Below, one piece after another: positions 35,846-47,950 of a stretch of DNA of 64,000 bases. A model generated the notes under the pieces. It worked only from the letters and a program-made list of their open reading frames with translations, made no database searches and was not told the origin of the DNA. The position numbers were made by a program, and so were the translations under genes. Each line of letters begins with the position of its first letter. Position 1 is the stretch's first letter. The DNA is from Cheilinus undulatus (lineage: Eukaryota; Chordata; Actinopteri; Labriformes; Labridae): assembly GCF_018320785.1 (NCBI RefSeq), contig NC_054867.1, positions 26,105,855-26,169,854 of the forward strand, in the 5' to 3' direction.

Positions 35846-37140
35846 TCTAACGGCCACTCTCACAGACAATTTAAGTGAGACACCGTATATCTCAAAATGG
35901 AAGCTCCATAATTTGCAGGTACAATGTATTTCCAGTCTTAGATTTTTTTACATCCAACTTTATTCATAAACAAAGCCGGGTTGCTACATTAATGAAATAA
36001 CCACACTGAAAACATACCAGACTTAGCAACATTTCATAAATAAAACAGTTCAAAGGCAAACACCCGCACACTGTCCAACTTGCAAAAAAAAAAAGGATGT
36101 ATTTATTTGCAACGTTTCGGTACTAGAGCTTCATTAGGCAAACCAGGTCTAGTACCGAAACGTTGCAAATAAATACATCCTTTTTTTTTTTTTGCAAGTT
36201 GGACAGCGTGCAGGTATTTGCCTTTGAACTGCTTGCTGGATACCCTGCCCTCCGACGCACCTGTCCTGAGAAATAGATGTGGGAAGTAACCTTTCCATTA
36301 TAAATAAAACAGTTAAAATAGTCAGAGGTTCAATCTGGGATTAAATTACATATAGACCCATTGTAGAAGTAGTTACACAACCAGTAGCTAACATCTATGT
36401 TAGCTACATAATAAATTTGTTATTATTATTTGTTTTGTTGGTTTTATCTATTTTTATTTATTTATTTATTTATTTTTGTTGATTGTTTGGTGTAAATGCA
36501 GAAATAGCATTAACCCAACGTTTGTTCACTTGTAAATTTTCACTTTATGTTGTGCAACTGAGTCTTCATGTTTAAGTGACCAAAATAAACTAAACTAAAA
36601 GAAAAATACAGTAAGCCAATGTAGCTAAGTAAGCTTTAACTATGTGAGCTTTTGCACAAGCAGCTAAAGCTAACATATCTACATAGCTTACTTATGTACT
36701 TTGCAAGACTAGCTTTGTGAGCTTAGCTTTAGCTACATCGCTCCATTAGCTATAGCTAAGTCAGCTTTAGCAAATGTAGCTAAAACTAACTGAGCTACTT
36801 GAAAAATGTAAGTATGTAGCTTACATAGCTGCTTTGTGGGCTTGGCTTTAGCTACGTGTGCTATGTTGCCCTGTTATCTACATATCTTATGCAGCTACAT
36901 GAGCTACGCTTGCTATGTTTGAATGTTTTCATGGGGAAAAGCTTTTTTCCTGTATGCAGACTCATCTTTATTTAATCTTTTGTAATCATTTTTGCAGGTC
37001 AAGTTTGTCATTTTTTGTATCCTAACCGTTACTCTAACCCTTTTCTGAAGTTTAATCTGATTTTATATAAAAATTGTTAGCGTGTATTTCCATTCAGATG
37101 AACGGAGTCTTAGTTGAATTGTCTGTGAGAGTGGACATTA
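35846..37140. mobile_element. Copy B of the TAGC-rich repeat with terminal inverted repeats
   Basis: The left end TAACGGCCACTCTCACAGAC near 35848 matches the reverse of GTCTGTGAGAGTGGACATTA near 37119-37138 over about 27 bases with three mismatches. The inside holds a long stretch of interleaved GCTA/TAGC words (about 36380-36920). It contains a nested palindromic insert (see 36051). No transposase was seen, so it is non-autonomous and of unassigned superfamily. It shares ends and interior with the interrupted copy at 24157. Confidence 0.7.
36051..36299. mobile_element. Foldback insertion containing a 186-bp palindrome
   Basis: Arms at 36046-36127 and 36148-36231 are almost perfectly complementary, including opposed A and T runs and TTGCAACGTTTCGGTACTAG, with a 20-base loop. 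The insert is flanked by identical 15-base direct repeats ATAAATAAAACAGTT at 36036-36050 and 36300-36314. A 15-bp duplication suggests target-primed (LINE-type) insertion rather than Tc1 or hAT. No coding potential was seen. Confidence 0.8.
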
Positions 37141-37910
37141 AAGATGAATGGACTGCAGCCACACTGTCCTGGAATTTGAAAAACAATGAAAGGCATCAAT
37201 ATGTACAATATGTGTTAAAGACTCAAGTAAAAAACATTAAGCATTACAGACTGGCTTAAATTGTATTGAAGCCTATATGTTAAAATCTTTATTTACAGTT
37301 AAAGAGGATTTTTATACCTATCCAGCAGTCAGTGAGAGAACTGATACACTTATTTATATCTCTGATGTACCTTATACTGTAACACACACATGTGTCAGTG
37401 TGTTTGCTGGTTTTCACCATGTGTTTGCTCTGACCTTGAACCCCACACGCACACACAAACACAGCACACCACACCCTGTCCACCAGGCCTCCCTCCTTTA
37501 CTGCCATGCCTCTCCACTTGATCTCTGTGTTGGGGCTCTCTTCTGTGTGTGTGTGGGTGTGTGTGTGTGTGGGGGTGTGTGTGTGTGTGTTTGGGGGCGG
37601 GTGTCGTGTGTGGGGGGGTGGGGGTGGGGGCTTTGCTGTAAATAACTTCCGGGCATGAGGCCAGGAACTGTCATCTGCCGGTGCAACACTATCCATCCTG
37701 TCAATCTTGTTTTATAATTGTAACATTCTCATATTCTCTCTGAGCGGAGAGATGTTTCCAACATAGTGACACACACACAGGCACAGAGATGAAGGCGTTT
37801 TTATCACTAACTGCAGTCATGCAGCAGCATCAAAATCATATTTGTCCATTTTTGAAGGTTCAAGTCAGGTTTTTAACAAACAGTTCTTTGTCTGCCTGTT
37901 TTAATTTAGT
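37141..37910. repeat. GT/CA microsatellite region
   Basis: CA-rich sequence near 37382-37470 and a GT/G-rich tract at about 37543-37630. Open frames on both strands over this tract are produced by the repeat. Confidence 0.7.
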
Positions 37911-37914
37911 GTTT

Positions 37915-38165
37915 TATTACCTCCGCCAAGGAGGTTATGTGATCAGCAGGGTTTGTTAGTTTGTTAGTTTGTTAGCAACATAACTCAAAAAGTTAAGGAT
38001 GGATTTTGATGAAATTTTCAGGAAATGTCAGAAATGGCATAAGGAAGAACTGATTAGATTTTGGGAGTGATCTGGATCACCGTCTGGATCCAGGAATTTT
38101 TGGAAGGATTCTGTACTATTGGGAGATATGGCGGAGGTCTGCGCTCTCCGAGTGCTTTTCTAGTC
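37915..38165 (+). repeat. CTCCGCCAAGGAGG dispersed repeat
   Basis: Begins CCTCCGCCAAGGAGGTTATG and ends GGCGGAGGTCTGCGCTCTCC followed by GAGTGC, the two ends of a repeat seen widely in fish genomes. The body is about 250 bases, with a small triplication of TTTGTTAG near 37949-37975. The CCTCCGCC/GGCGGAGG ends are inverted, in keeping with a MITE. Confidence 0.65.
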
Positions 38166-38802
38166 TACTTCTTTCACCATTTTCTAAATCAAAATTAAAA
38201 TCTCTTGCTCTTACAGAGTGCAGTGTGAATTCATTAAACACATTTTCATTAAAGTGATACTGGTAAATTGTAAGTGCTGTTTTTGGTAAACATGGAAGCA
38301 AAAATATGGGCTGCTTCTGGTTATGATCATGAATCTTTATATGGTTTTTATGTTTGTTTTAGTAATATTCCTTCTTATAATGAAAGGCTTTTTTTTGCAT
38401 AATATATAGATGTATGGAGGCCTTAAGCAGACATGCATCCATCCATTTTAATTTTCTCTCTTTTTTGATAACATGTAATTTCCTGTTTTTCTCTAGATAT
38501 CTCATCTTTTAATTTAGCTTGTTGTCTCATGCTGTTGCTCTCACTAATGATGTAGGGCTAAAGGTTCGATTATGTCTTATGTGCTATTCGTACACAGGTA
38601 CATGAAGGGCCTTCTGTCCTTATTGTGTTCAGTTTGTCTGTAGTGTGCACCTTCTCTATAAGCTTACAGATAAGTACCAAATGTTGCAATAAAACCAAAA
38701 TCATAGGGCAGTGTGTTGACAAGTGTGCTCAACAGTTCAAGTCTGACCACCAAAACATATCCAAAAAAGTAAGATTTTTAACTAAAGATTAGGGAAGGAA
38801 CA

Positions 38803-38803
<1 letters not shown>
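38166..38803. other. Intergenic, nothing recognised
   Basis: AT-rich DNA without recognisable coding or repeat content. Confidence 0.35.
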
Positions 38804-38872
<69 letters not shown>

Positions 38873-38917
38873 ATATATACACACACATACATACATACAT
38901 ACAGAGAGAGAGAGAGA
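38804..38917. repeat. Compound microsatellite (AT)n-(ACAT)n-(AG)n
   Basis: About 33 AT dinucleotides to 38869, followed by ACAC/ATAC tetranucleotides and a GAGA tract. Confidence 0.95.
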
Positions 38918-40042
38918 ACAAAAAGTAAGTAAATGTGTGTTTGGTAGATTATTTCTTTGTTGTAACAGTGCTTCTTGGTTAGAAATCTTATGCTGTTGTA
39001 AAGCCTGTTTATTTCCCTTTTAAATTGTGCCACATTTGTAAGGATCATGCATTTGTGGGATGAGCAGCAGAGCTGAGTGTGTGGATTGGGGCCATGAAAA
39101 TTTTGCCAGATTTGCTCTCAAGGTTTGCAGGATGATATCGCTGACAGCTCTCTTCCCAAACAATCCAGAACAAACTGCATGCAGCCAATTTCTGGTCTCA
39201 TAGGGCTACCAGAGGCCTGCCATGACTGCCCTTCACTGTCAGGCCTGGTTGCGGTGGTGTTGGCAGCATGTGCACTACAACCTTAACATGTGGAGGAACC
39301 TTTTGCTCAACAATGAATCCAGATTCTGCCTGTGGCAGTTGGATCATAGCGTCAAAGTGTGGAAAAAAACATGGAGAACGCTATGCTGATTGCTGCACTG
39401 CTGGAGTAATATCTTTTGGTGGAAGCAATGTGATGGTGGAAGCCTCACCCCCTCATAGCAGGGTTTATCAGAGACTACCTACAGAATTTGGGAGTGGAGA
39501 GGATGGGATGTCCTGCCGGCAGTCCCAGCTTCAACCCCACTAAATGCTTGTGGGATCAGCTTGGGCGTGCTGTTCGTACCAGCGTGACCAGCACCACCAC
39601 GTTGGTTGACTTGCCAGTGATGAAGGTTGAAGAACGGGATGCCGTCCCACAGCAGTGTGTGACCAGGCTGGTGACCAGCATGAGGAGGAGCCGGCAGGCT
39701 GTTGTGGCTGTGTATGGTTCTTCCACATGCTACTGCGACTCCTGTTTGTTAAATAAATTTTTAAATTGCCAATATATCTTATTTCTTCAATCATAAGACT
39801 TTAATCATCCAGTCCACCAAACAAGAGCCAATGGCAGAGAAGATTTGGCAAATTTGTCATGGGTGTAACCCCACATACACAGCTCTGATGCTCATCCCAC
39901 AAATGCATGTTCTTTACAAATGTGGCACGATTTAAAAGGGAAATAAACAGGCTTTACAATGGTGTAAGACCTGCCAAGAAGCATTGTTACAAAAAAGAAA
40001 TAATTTAACAAACACAATTTCCTTACTTTTTGCGTTAAGTTT
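38918..40042 (+). mobile_element. Tc1-like element with about 200-bp TIRs, internally deleted
   Basis: The end AAAAAGTAAGTAAATGTGTG at the left and its reverse at about 40042 are the same ends as in the element at 55018. The inverted repeats extend about 200 bases (to about 39115 and from about 39840). The inside has only the C-terminal half of a Tc1 transposase in the plus direction: SRFCLWQLDH-like residues near 39310, GDAVPQQCV near 39640 and EERD near 39630. The N-terminal DNA-binding half is missing. Stops and frame shifts are present. Confidence 0.8.
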
Positions 40043-41440
40043 ATATGATGTGACAACAGAACAACCAAGCAGAGGTTGGACAGAACTTAATGTTAGTTGG
40101 AGGGCAGCAAAGAAGTGGAGGTCTGTGAAGGATTTTTTTTTAATTGTAGCCTAATATACGAGACAAATGTGGGTATAGTGCTGTTTTTATTGTTTCAAGT
40201 CCTTTGGATCTATTTTCATATGTAAAGGAAGCATTAATGAGCCTTAACCCCAGATCAAACTACACACATTTAGCCAGATTTTTTCCCAACTGTACTGTCA
40301 CAGCTCATCATCAAATGTTGGACCCTCGTGTGAATGTTGGGAATGACAAATGCACTTGTTGACACAGTTAATATGTCCAGGTTGCCACACAACCACGATT
40401 ATAAAATACTGGAATGACAAAATTTTTTCTTGCATCCTTCATCCAGTGTGAAATCCCGACCTGACATCAAAGCTGCCTATGAAAATAGGGCTATCCTATT
40501 AGTAGGATAGCTTTGTATGTATCCTCATTTCAAAGAGTGACATACAGTTTCCCACAATCATTGTTTTATACCTCAGGGGCGATGTTCTACACACAGCAAA
40601 GCTAGCACAGCTAGGCCAACTTGGCTAATTTTCTTGACACATTAGCACCTCAAGTTCTATCTGAAGGATATCTGGTTCATATTGTCCTCTTCTTGATGCA
40701 CAAGGACAAGTCCATAATCGTTTCTCCTTTTTATTTTTATTCTTTTCAGAGGACTTTTAATAAATATGATTGGTACTGCACACCCCTTTGACCTATAAAC
40801 TCTTGCACAGTCAGGAGACCCGTTGTGATAACAGGATATGATGATTGTAAGGATCACACTTGTAGTATTACTACTCTGTCTGCCAAGACAGGACAATATT
40901 TTTTTTGCATCGTCTGACATGGTACCCTCACAAAAGACATTTTTTAAAAATCACGTAATCTGATTTTGGCCATTAGACATTTGTCTTTGTTTGTTTTGTG
41001 CTTTTGAGGTTGTGGGGATATGAGATAGGTGAGCAGGGATCAATATTTATTTTTACGGGGAAAAGGGTAAATGAAATGTATAGCTGCATGTCCTCTTGGG
41101 GCTTCCATATAAAATATAAACAACTTTTGTCAGGCAGTTCAATCTTTTTTAGGTAAATAGCAAAACTGAAAAGTAAACTTGTGCAATGCATTGTTTCTTT
41201 ATTTTCTCTGTTAGAATAAAAAGAAGCATATTTGTATTATTAGGTGCACTAACTATGAAGCATGATGGCCATCTTAAAAGTGCTCTCTGTATGGACTTCT
41301 TCTGCCCAAGGACACAACAAAGACAGACATCAAATGTCCAAGGAGCCTACATCTTTCCTCCATCCCTTCCTCTCCCACTCTCCAGAACGATAATTCAGCC
41401 GGCTCACCGTCCACTTATGAATTTAATCCTGCCGCTCTAA
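40043..41440. other. Intergenic, nothing recognised
   Basis: AT-rich. The minus open frame at 40920-40657 begins with ATG but has no domain, no splice context and ordinary composition. Confidence 0.35.
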
Positions 41441-41640
41441 GAGCTTTAGACAGAGATGTGGGGCGAACAGTTATCACACGGACGGCATGAGTTGTGACGT
41501 CTGCCAACTCATTTATCACCGGACTCTCTCAGTGAGGGAGACCAGATCCAGTTACAGAGGTTTCTATTGGCTCAACAATGGCCTGCTATAAATACACACA
41601 CAGAGGGTTTTCCACACTAAACAGCACACAAACAAACCCA
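41440..41640 (+). promoter_or_regulatory. Orphan core-promoter-like cluster
   Basis: TGACGT at 41495-41500, an inverted CCAAT box (ATTGG at 41566-41570) and TATAAATA at 41587-41594 are arranged in the order and spacing of an inducible promoter on the plus strand. Initiation would be expected near 41618. No convincing coding sequence follows. It could drive a non-coding RNA or be a distal element for nr4a1. Confidence 0.4.
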
Positions 41641-42354
41641 CACGGTTGCAACTAAAACATGCAGTACATGTGTGTTTGAAGGAACATGTGAATCTTCGTG
41701 GTCATCACTGGAATTAAATGATCATCTCTTCTTCACTAAGACGCCTTCATGATCATGTTTTCTATTTTCTCTGAAGCTCAGTGGAAGAACTGTTTTTCAT
41801 ATATGCACCTGTGTGTAGGTGTGTGCATATAGAAGGGTTTTACTGAGAAAGAGGAGCAGAGAATGAAACACAGAAGCCGCCAGCGTGCACTAAACATCTT
41901 CTCAGAGTTATTTACAGCTCAATCCATCAATAAACGACAGGTGCGGCATCCTCACAAACAAACCTATTAGCTTTCCTCCCCCTGGAACAATATCCTCTCC
42001 AGCAATCAGCTGCTCACACACACACATACATTTGCTCCTGAGTGAAAGCCTAACCCATTTGACTTATTATTCATGCCCTAATTGCTGAAATCTTTGAAGA
42101 AAAGCCCAAGAAACAGATTTAAAATGCATTATTTGTTATTTAATTGATAAAATGTACAACAATCAAAATTACGCTTGAGTTAAAGCAGCAACACTAACAA
42201 GAAAATATGCTTATAATAAAAATGTCCTGTGTTGGTTGAAGCAGCTGATTGGATAGACTTTTTTTTATCATTTTATCTGAAACAATGTGTGTTTGGTTTG
42301 TGTATTTTCATAAATAACTTATGTGAGTAAAAACTAAAACCCTTCTGAAATATG
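41641..42354. other. Intergenic, downstream of the orphan promoter
   Basis: No coding sequence was recognised; the first ATG after the TATA box opens only a seven-codon frame. Confidence 0.35.
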
Positions 42355-43170
42355 CACCCCCTTTAAAGTGACTGGCCTAATTCAACAGAGGTTCAGCTGA
42401 TTGGAACTAGTAGTCTCACAATTAGTGAAATGGGGATCACCTGAGTGCAGTGAATGTGTCTCACGTGATTGTAGTATAAAGACATCTGTGTCTGGAAGGT
42501 CAAGCCACTGGTTGTAAGTATTCCTGTCTACCATTACACCATGATGATAAAAGAACACCAAAAGAAACTGTTAGAAGAAAATGTTATTGAAGAGTATAAG
42601 TCAGTAGATGGATAAAAAATCCTCTGTCTGCATACAACAGATGTTGCTCAGGTTATTCCCCACTCAAAGCTTTATAGGAGAGTGGCAAAGACAAAGCCAC
42701 TGTTGAAAAAAAAAAACTCATTAAATCTGAGTTCACCAAAAGGCATGTGGGAAACTCCCTGGTCAAGCGGGAGAAAGTTCTTTGGTCTTATGAGACCAAA
42801 ATGGTGTTTTTTGGTCATCAAACGAAACACTATTCTTGATGGACACCAATCACTGAACATCACCACAAACACACCATCCCCACTATGAAGCACATTGGTG
42901 GCAGCATCATGTCATGGGGAAGCTTCTCAGCAGCTGACCCTGTAGGACAAAATATAGAAAAATCTTGGAGGACAATCTTATTCAGTCTGCAACAGAGCTA
43001 CGACATTGGAGAAGATTTATTTTCCAGCTAGACAATGACCTGAAGCATACAGTGAAAGCTACACAGGACTGGTTTAAATACAACAAGGTGAATGTTCTGG
43101 ACTGGCTGACTCAATCAGATAGAGAATTTGTGGCTGGACTTGAAAAAAAAAATTCCTGTGCAACCTCATA
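42355..43170 (+). mobile_element. Truncated Tc1-like element (same family as 58655)
   Basis: CCCTTTAAAGTGACTGGCCT, AGTAGTCTCACAATTAGTGA and TGTGTCTGGAAGGTCAAGCC parallel 58864-59015 closely. The transposase region (about 42541-43165) is fragmentary: SKLYRRVAKTKPLLKK-type and FQLDNDLKHTVKATQDWF pieces are recognisable in different frames. The right end is absent. Confidence 0.8.
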
Positions 43171-45104
43171 AATATGTTTTACAAACATTCATTTCTTTAC
43201 AGTCTGATGTCCTTTACTGTAACAGTCATATTCACTGTGCTTTACCATATCAAACTTTTTTGTGTGGAGTAGAAGATGTTCAGAAGCAGTGTTGACCTCA
43301 GCATATTTCAGCTGCAAATCATCATGACAGTAAGCAGCATAGTACTGGTATCTCTTGTACACCATGAAAGGCTACAAGCTTCTTTCTGAATTCAGAGTAT
43401 TGCGTGTGGGGCACAGGTCAAAAGTTAAGGGGCCAATGGCAGCTCCAGATGGTTCCTTTCCACTTTTGGAAAAAGGTGGTGTCAAGAAACACCGCAAGTT
43501 CAAACATGAGATATATCAACAGGGAAATGTATTTTTAGGCTTGCCTGTCTGAAGGGGATAACATATTTGACCAGTCCTGGACACACAAACACAAAGAATA
43601 TGAATGTCTGATGAGATTAACACAGTTAAAATGTTTTTGACCTTATCAAGGCTGTAGTTAAAACCAAATAAACTCAACGCGCTGCAGCAGTTTCTTTTAA
43701 CCATTCTTATGAAACAGCTCTTGTCTGCTGTCCTCATTAAATCTGACTTGGGCAGCCCAGTTGCCATTTTGTAACATAATGAACACCTCAGTGCATGCTG
43801 GCTTTCATTTGGCCTTCTCCTCTTTTCTTCCCTTGTCCCTTTTTTCCACTCTGTCTGCCAACACCAAAATCCAGATGACCGGAACGTGGTGTACAGTAGG
43901 ATCAAATGTCGAGTGGCTGAATGCTGTCCGTGCTGTCCATGCTGTAGTCTGCGGCGGCAGCTCAGACCGGCACGGTGTCATCTTCCTGTGGGTCAGGGAT
44001 GCTGCCAACTTTAACACCATGTTGAACAAAACAACACAGACTCAGTGAAAGGGGATGAAGGACTTCTTTCTGCCACTTTTCATCACATCATTAATACGTA
44101 ACCAGGGCAGTGTGAGTTGGGTTAAATAAAGCCCAAACTTTGTTCCCTGCACTGCGCTAACAGGCTGGGAAACACTGAAAAAGATGCTCAGGCATAGTGA
44201 TGCTATCTGCTAAGCTAATGTTTGCTAGCATGTACATGATTAATAGAGTTAACATGTCTGCGACCACCTTCACAATTTTGTTTGGCTTGTTAGCATGCTT
44301 GTGTTAGCTCATTCACCTTAAAAAAAAAAAGTCAGCTTAAGATGACTGTGGTTACATTTTAAATCAACTTTAGATTTAAGAAAAAATCTGAGATTGGCAT
44401 GTTTTTACTGAACAGCAGTATCGCAATTTCCTGCTTCCTGTTATCTTGACATCTCCATTTTTATTTTAGATGTATGTCAAGAGATACTGGGAGACCTGCC
44501 AAGAGAAAGAAAACAGCCCTATCATAATTGTTAGTTTTGTTAATTTTCTATGAAAAAACTGTGTTAGTTAAAACACCAGGGGATCATTAAATTCATTATG
44601 AGAGCCAACATCTCTGCTTCACCTTCTGAAAGGTGCTGAGACATACAGTATAATTAAAACATGTTCATATGGTTTCTGCATCAACATAATATACCAATAT
44701 TTAGCATGAAGGGAATTAGTAGCTACTGAATTATGTACACTGTACTGTGAGTGAGAACTTGTCTAATTCTGGATCCTGTGATGATCCATGTTGCTGGCAG
44801 CCATCTTCTTTGTTTACATATATATTCCAAATGACGTGTTGGTTATGTCAGACCCTGTAATAAACCAGCCTCACAAGAGTTACAGTGCAGTAGTGATTAG
44901 CCTGCCCAAGTTAGATGAAATTTTGCATGAAGGGGGATCAGACGTATCTGCCAGAGTTACTAAACACAACACAGATTTGTCAGGTTCTGAAGCTATGCAA
45001 ATGTTTAAGAGGCAGACTACCTGTCTGATACCTGACTTTTTTATTCCTTCAACTCAGTGATAGCTAAGGCCAGAGGAATTATGTTTTTGAGTTGTCCAGC
45101 TGTC
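43171..45104. other. Intergenic, nothing certain
   Basis: AT-rich DNA with TAGC-rich words near 44205-44310. The open frames at 43516-43905, 43761-44048 and 44788-45060 have no recognised domain. Confidence 0.35.
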
Positions 45105-45260
45105 TTTAAGTTGGTGCGTACAGGCCTTTCTTGTGAACCCAGTATCTCAAGAGCACTACGAGTGATTTTCCTCAAACTTTGAACAATTGTTCACACTGAC
45201 TCAGGGATAACGTGATTTGATTTTGGAGGTCAAAGGTCAAGATCATCAGCCCCTTGCTTG
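45105..45260 (+). repeat. Dispersed fish repeat fragment
   Basis: CCAGTATCTCAAGAGCACTA, CTCAAACTTTGAACAATTGT and GGAGGTCAAAGGTCAAGATC recall a widely dispersed fish repeat with the same phrase order. Family name and boundaries are uncertain. Confidence 0.5.
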
Positions 45261-45809
45261 TAAGATTTATACATATCACAGTATCACAGAAACCACCTCA
45301 GGCCTGTTCTTTGACATCCCACTGTACCCTCAACATCTGGTAATCGTATACCTAATGGGGGGAAACAACCACCATGTGATAGTTCTAGTTTGTTCTGTGA
45401 TGTGTTTTTTTTGACAACACAATGCATGGTAAGGCTTATCCTTTATCCTTTATCCTTTCTCCTCCACCCCAGCCACCTCTATTCAGTTCATCAGCATCTA
45501 GTCCAGATCCTCACAGGTCTTCTGTTCATGTCATCCTCCATACCTTAGTGTCCTCTTCCAAGCCAACTCACTGGTTCCTGGTCCAACTTCTCAGAAGTCT
45601 ACTCCTCATCTGATCCTGCAGCATCAATGCCACCACCAGTGTGTAGACTTCATAGGGGGGTATCCTATTCCTGCTGTTTGCCTCATTACCCCTTCAAGTA
45701 CATGAAGTCCTCACAATGTAGTCTAAACGTCAAAGACCTTGCACAATTCTCGTCATTAAAATTTGTAAAATAAATTATTGTTAAACTCACATTAAGTCTC
45801 CCCTAATTG

Positions 45810-46430
45810 AACTTTAGTTTGAGCTCCAGGCATTCAGAGATGCCTCGGATGCCACCGTCGAAACTGTTTCTGTCACTGGTGGGAACATGGAAGTTATAGA
45901 GCAGTTCACCTATCTTGGCAGTGTAATCCATAGATCTGGACTTGGACTCACAAATGGGATGATGGGTTCACAGAGCAAGACAGTGTGGCATTCCCAGTAT
46001 CTGGCAGGTTGACGAAGTCTTACTATACTCCTGAGGCCTGGACGTTGACTGATTGCCGGAGTTGCTGGCTGGACTCCTATGTGAGAACTTCTCTTTGGCC
46101 CATTTTTTGAGTATCGTTGGCAAGACTGTGTCTAGTGCTGACATGTTCAGGATAGAGGGGACGGGAAGGGTTAGCTGCTTAATATGGGAACAGCAGCTGC
46201 CTGTTTACTGGCACATGGTGTGCTTTCTCGGGCCTGATCCAGCTCACCGCCTATGAAATGCCCAGAACCTGGTGGGCTCAGAGGGCATCCGAGGTCATCA
46301 TGGAAGGGTCACCTGTGAGGATACTTGGAGAGTTTAGGCATAGGCCTGGAGGATGGCCAATAGGAGGCCAGAACAGTACAGGACCAAGGATGACATGACA
46401 TGACTTGGCCCAGAGCTCAGGTTAGGTTAC
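45810..46430 (+). mobile_element. LINE (non-LTR retrotransposon) ORF2 C-terminal fragment
   Basis: Plus-strand pieces in shifting frames keep the order of a LINE reverse-transcriptase C-terminus: VIEQFTYLGSVIHRSGL near 45890-45950, a VWHSQYL-like segment near 45985, a PEAWTLT-like segment near 46030, CLIWEQQLPVYWHMV near 46180-46220 and DPAHRL near 46235-46255. Stops and frameshifts are frequent and the 5' part is missing. Confidence 0.75.
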
Positions 46431-47637
46431 CAATTGCTTTGTGCATGGTCCACCTTATTCTTGAGTCAAAAATGATCATTTTCATATAAAAATGAGGAAC
46501 ACCTTTCTTAATGTCTGTACCTGTGTTGTGAGGTTACCTCAGTAGCAACACGGGAAGATATGCCTGAAAGCACAACCTACATTACCTCTTTTTACTTCAT
46601 AATGCACCATTTTTTTCACTTAACCATCATAAATTTAATGTTAATGTGCAGCAATGGAGGCCATAAACTCTCAGGGAAACTGTAATCTGAGGTAATACAT
46701 CAAGTGAAAGGTAGGTTTATGTCTCTTCAGGTTTACAGAATACGACTACTTCTACAACCAGTGGATTCACCCCCTGCTGGCCAGGAGAAAATATGCAGGT
46801 ATCTCCCTTTCACATCCCTTTTAAGACTACACCAACCTGTCATGTACAGCACTATCAATGGACATGATACAAAAAAGACCAAAGGAGTTTCACACCAGAA
46901 ATCAAGTTATAAGATGAGAAAAGAGAAGGGAAATTACAACAGTTATAACCGGATAACTCATAAAAGAGAAAAAATAAACAACATGGTTTTGTTACATGTG
47001 CATGTGATACTCTATATAAATCACTAGCAAATATAAGTAGTGCACAAGAAAAATTCAGCCATTATTTTTTACAAGATGACCTTGTTTTGCCATCCCTGCA
47101 GCATAAAGTATCCTATTGAGTTCAATGCACACATGCAATGTTTGGATGAAAGATGTCCTAATGAACAAATGGGTTTTTGTTGCATATCAGAAAAATGTTA
47201 GTCCACATCACAAACATAACTTTCAAACAGAAGTAGACCTTGGTGTATTTTCAAAAGTTTTAATATCAAATATTCTCTTTTAATATTCCTGCACCATCAT
47301 AAGAAAGCAGTATATTCAAAATCCACACACTCAAGTGTCAAACAAAACACACAAAGAGGGAGAAAGAAGTGCTCTTCATTTTGTTTGAACAAGTTTTGAA
47401 GTGCTTTTAGCTGCTCATCCTCTCATCACATCCATGTGATTCCTTAAGAGTTTTCTTAAGCTTATTTTGAGATGAAAGTTGGAAAAAAAGAAATATCTGC
47501 ATGTACAAAATGACAATACTGAGACCATTGTGGAAGACAGGAGTTTTACAAAGATAAAGTTAAGGTTTAAGTGACATGAATCTGGCAAAGAAAAGAACCC
47601 CTTTCACCTGCCCCGTTTAGTTAAACTAGAAAGGATA
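46431..47637. other. Intergenic, nothing recognised
   Basis: AT-rich sequence. The 107-codon open frame at 46704-47027 shows no domain. Confidence 0.35.
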
Positions 47638-47950
47638 TACAGTGCTTAACAAATTTATTAGACCATCTGTCATATTTGTCTCAGAGACCATCCAGCATCA
47701 TGAAGTGCTTTAATGCAGACTCTTTCATTTTCAGTGAGCTCTCCACATTTTACCATTTTGAACAGGAATGAATAATTATATTTAAGCATTAAAAATATTA
47801 TTTTGGTTAAAGAGCTTCTACATATTGGTGTATTAACCATTGCAGAAACATAAAAAATGATTTTGGTAATTACCAATGCTGTTAAGTTAGGGCAGCTGTG
47901 GCATAAACCTTACTTTGGGTGGTGGTCTAATAAATTTGTTAAGCACTGTA
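47638..47950 (-). mobile_element. 313-bp MITE with perfect 28-bp inverted ends and a transposase HTH remnant
   Basis: Ends at 47638-47665 and 47923-47950 are exact inverted copies, starting CAGTGCTTAACAAATTTATT inside TA dinucleotides. That is the Tc1/mariner TA-duplication pattern. On minus, KMVKCGELTENERVCIKAL and HDAGWSLRQI (about 47760-47670) resemble the first helix-turn-helix of a Tc1-type transposase. The element therefore looks like an internal-deletion derivative of an autonomous transposon. The intact ends suggest a fairly young copy. Confidence 0.9.

Noticed and set aside
37289-37704. Open frames on both strands at the GT/CA tract
   Set aside because: Produced by the microsatellite; Pro/Thr/His or Val/Cys/Gly repeats only.
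40657-40920. 87-codon minus open frame with ATG
   Set aside because: No motif, no neighbouring exon and ordinary intergenic composition.
44788-45060. 90-codon plus open frame
   Set aside because: No recognised family; it begins without a convincing start context and runs towards dispersed-repeat DNA.
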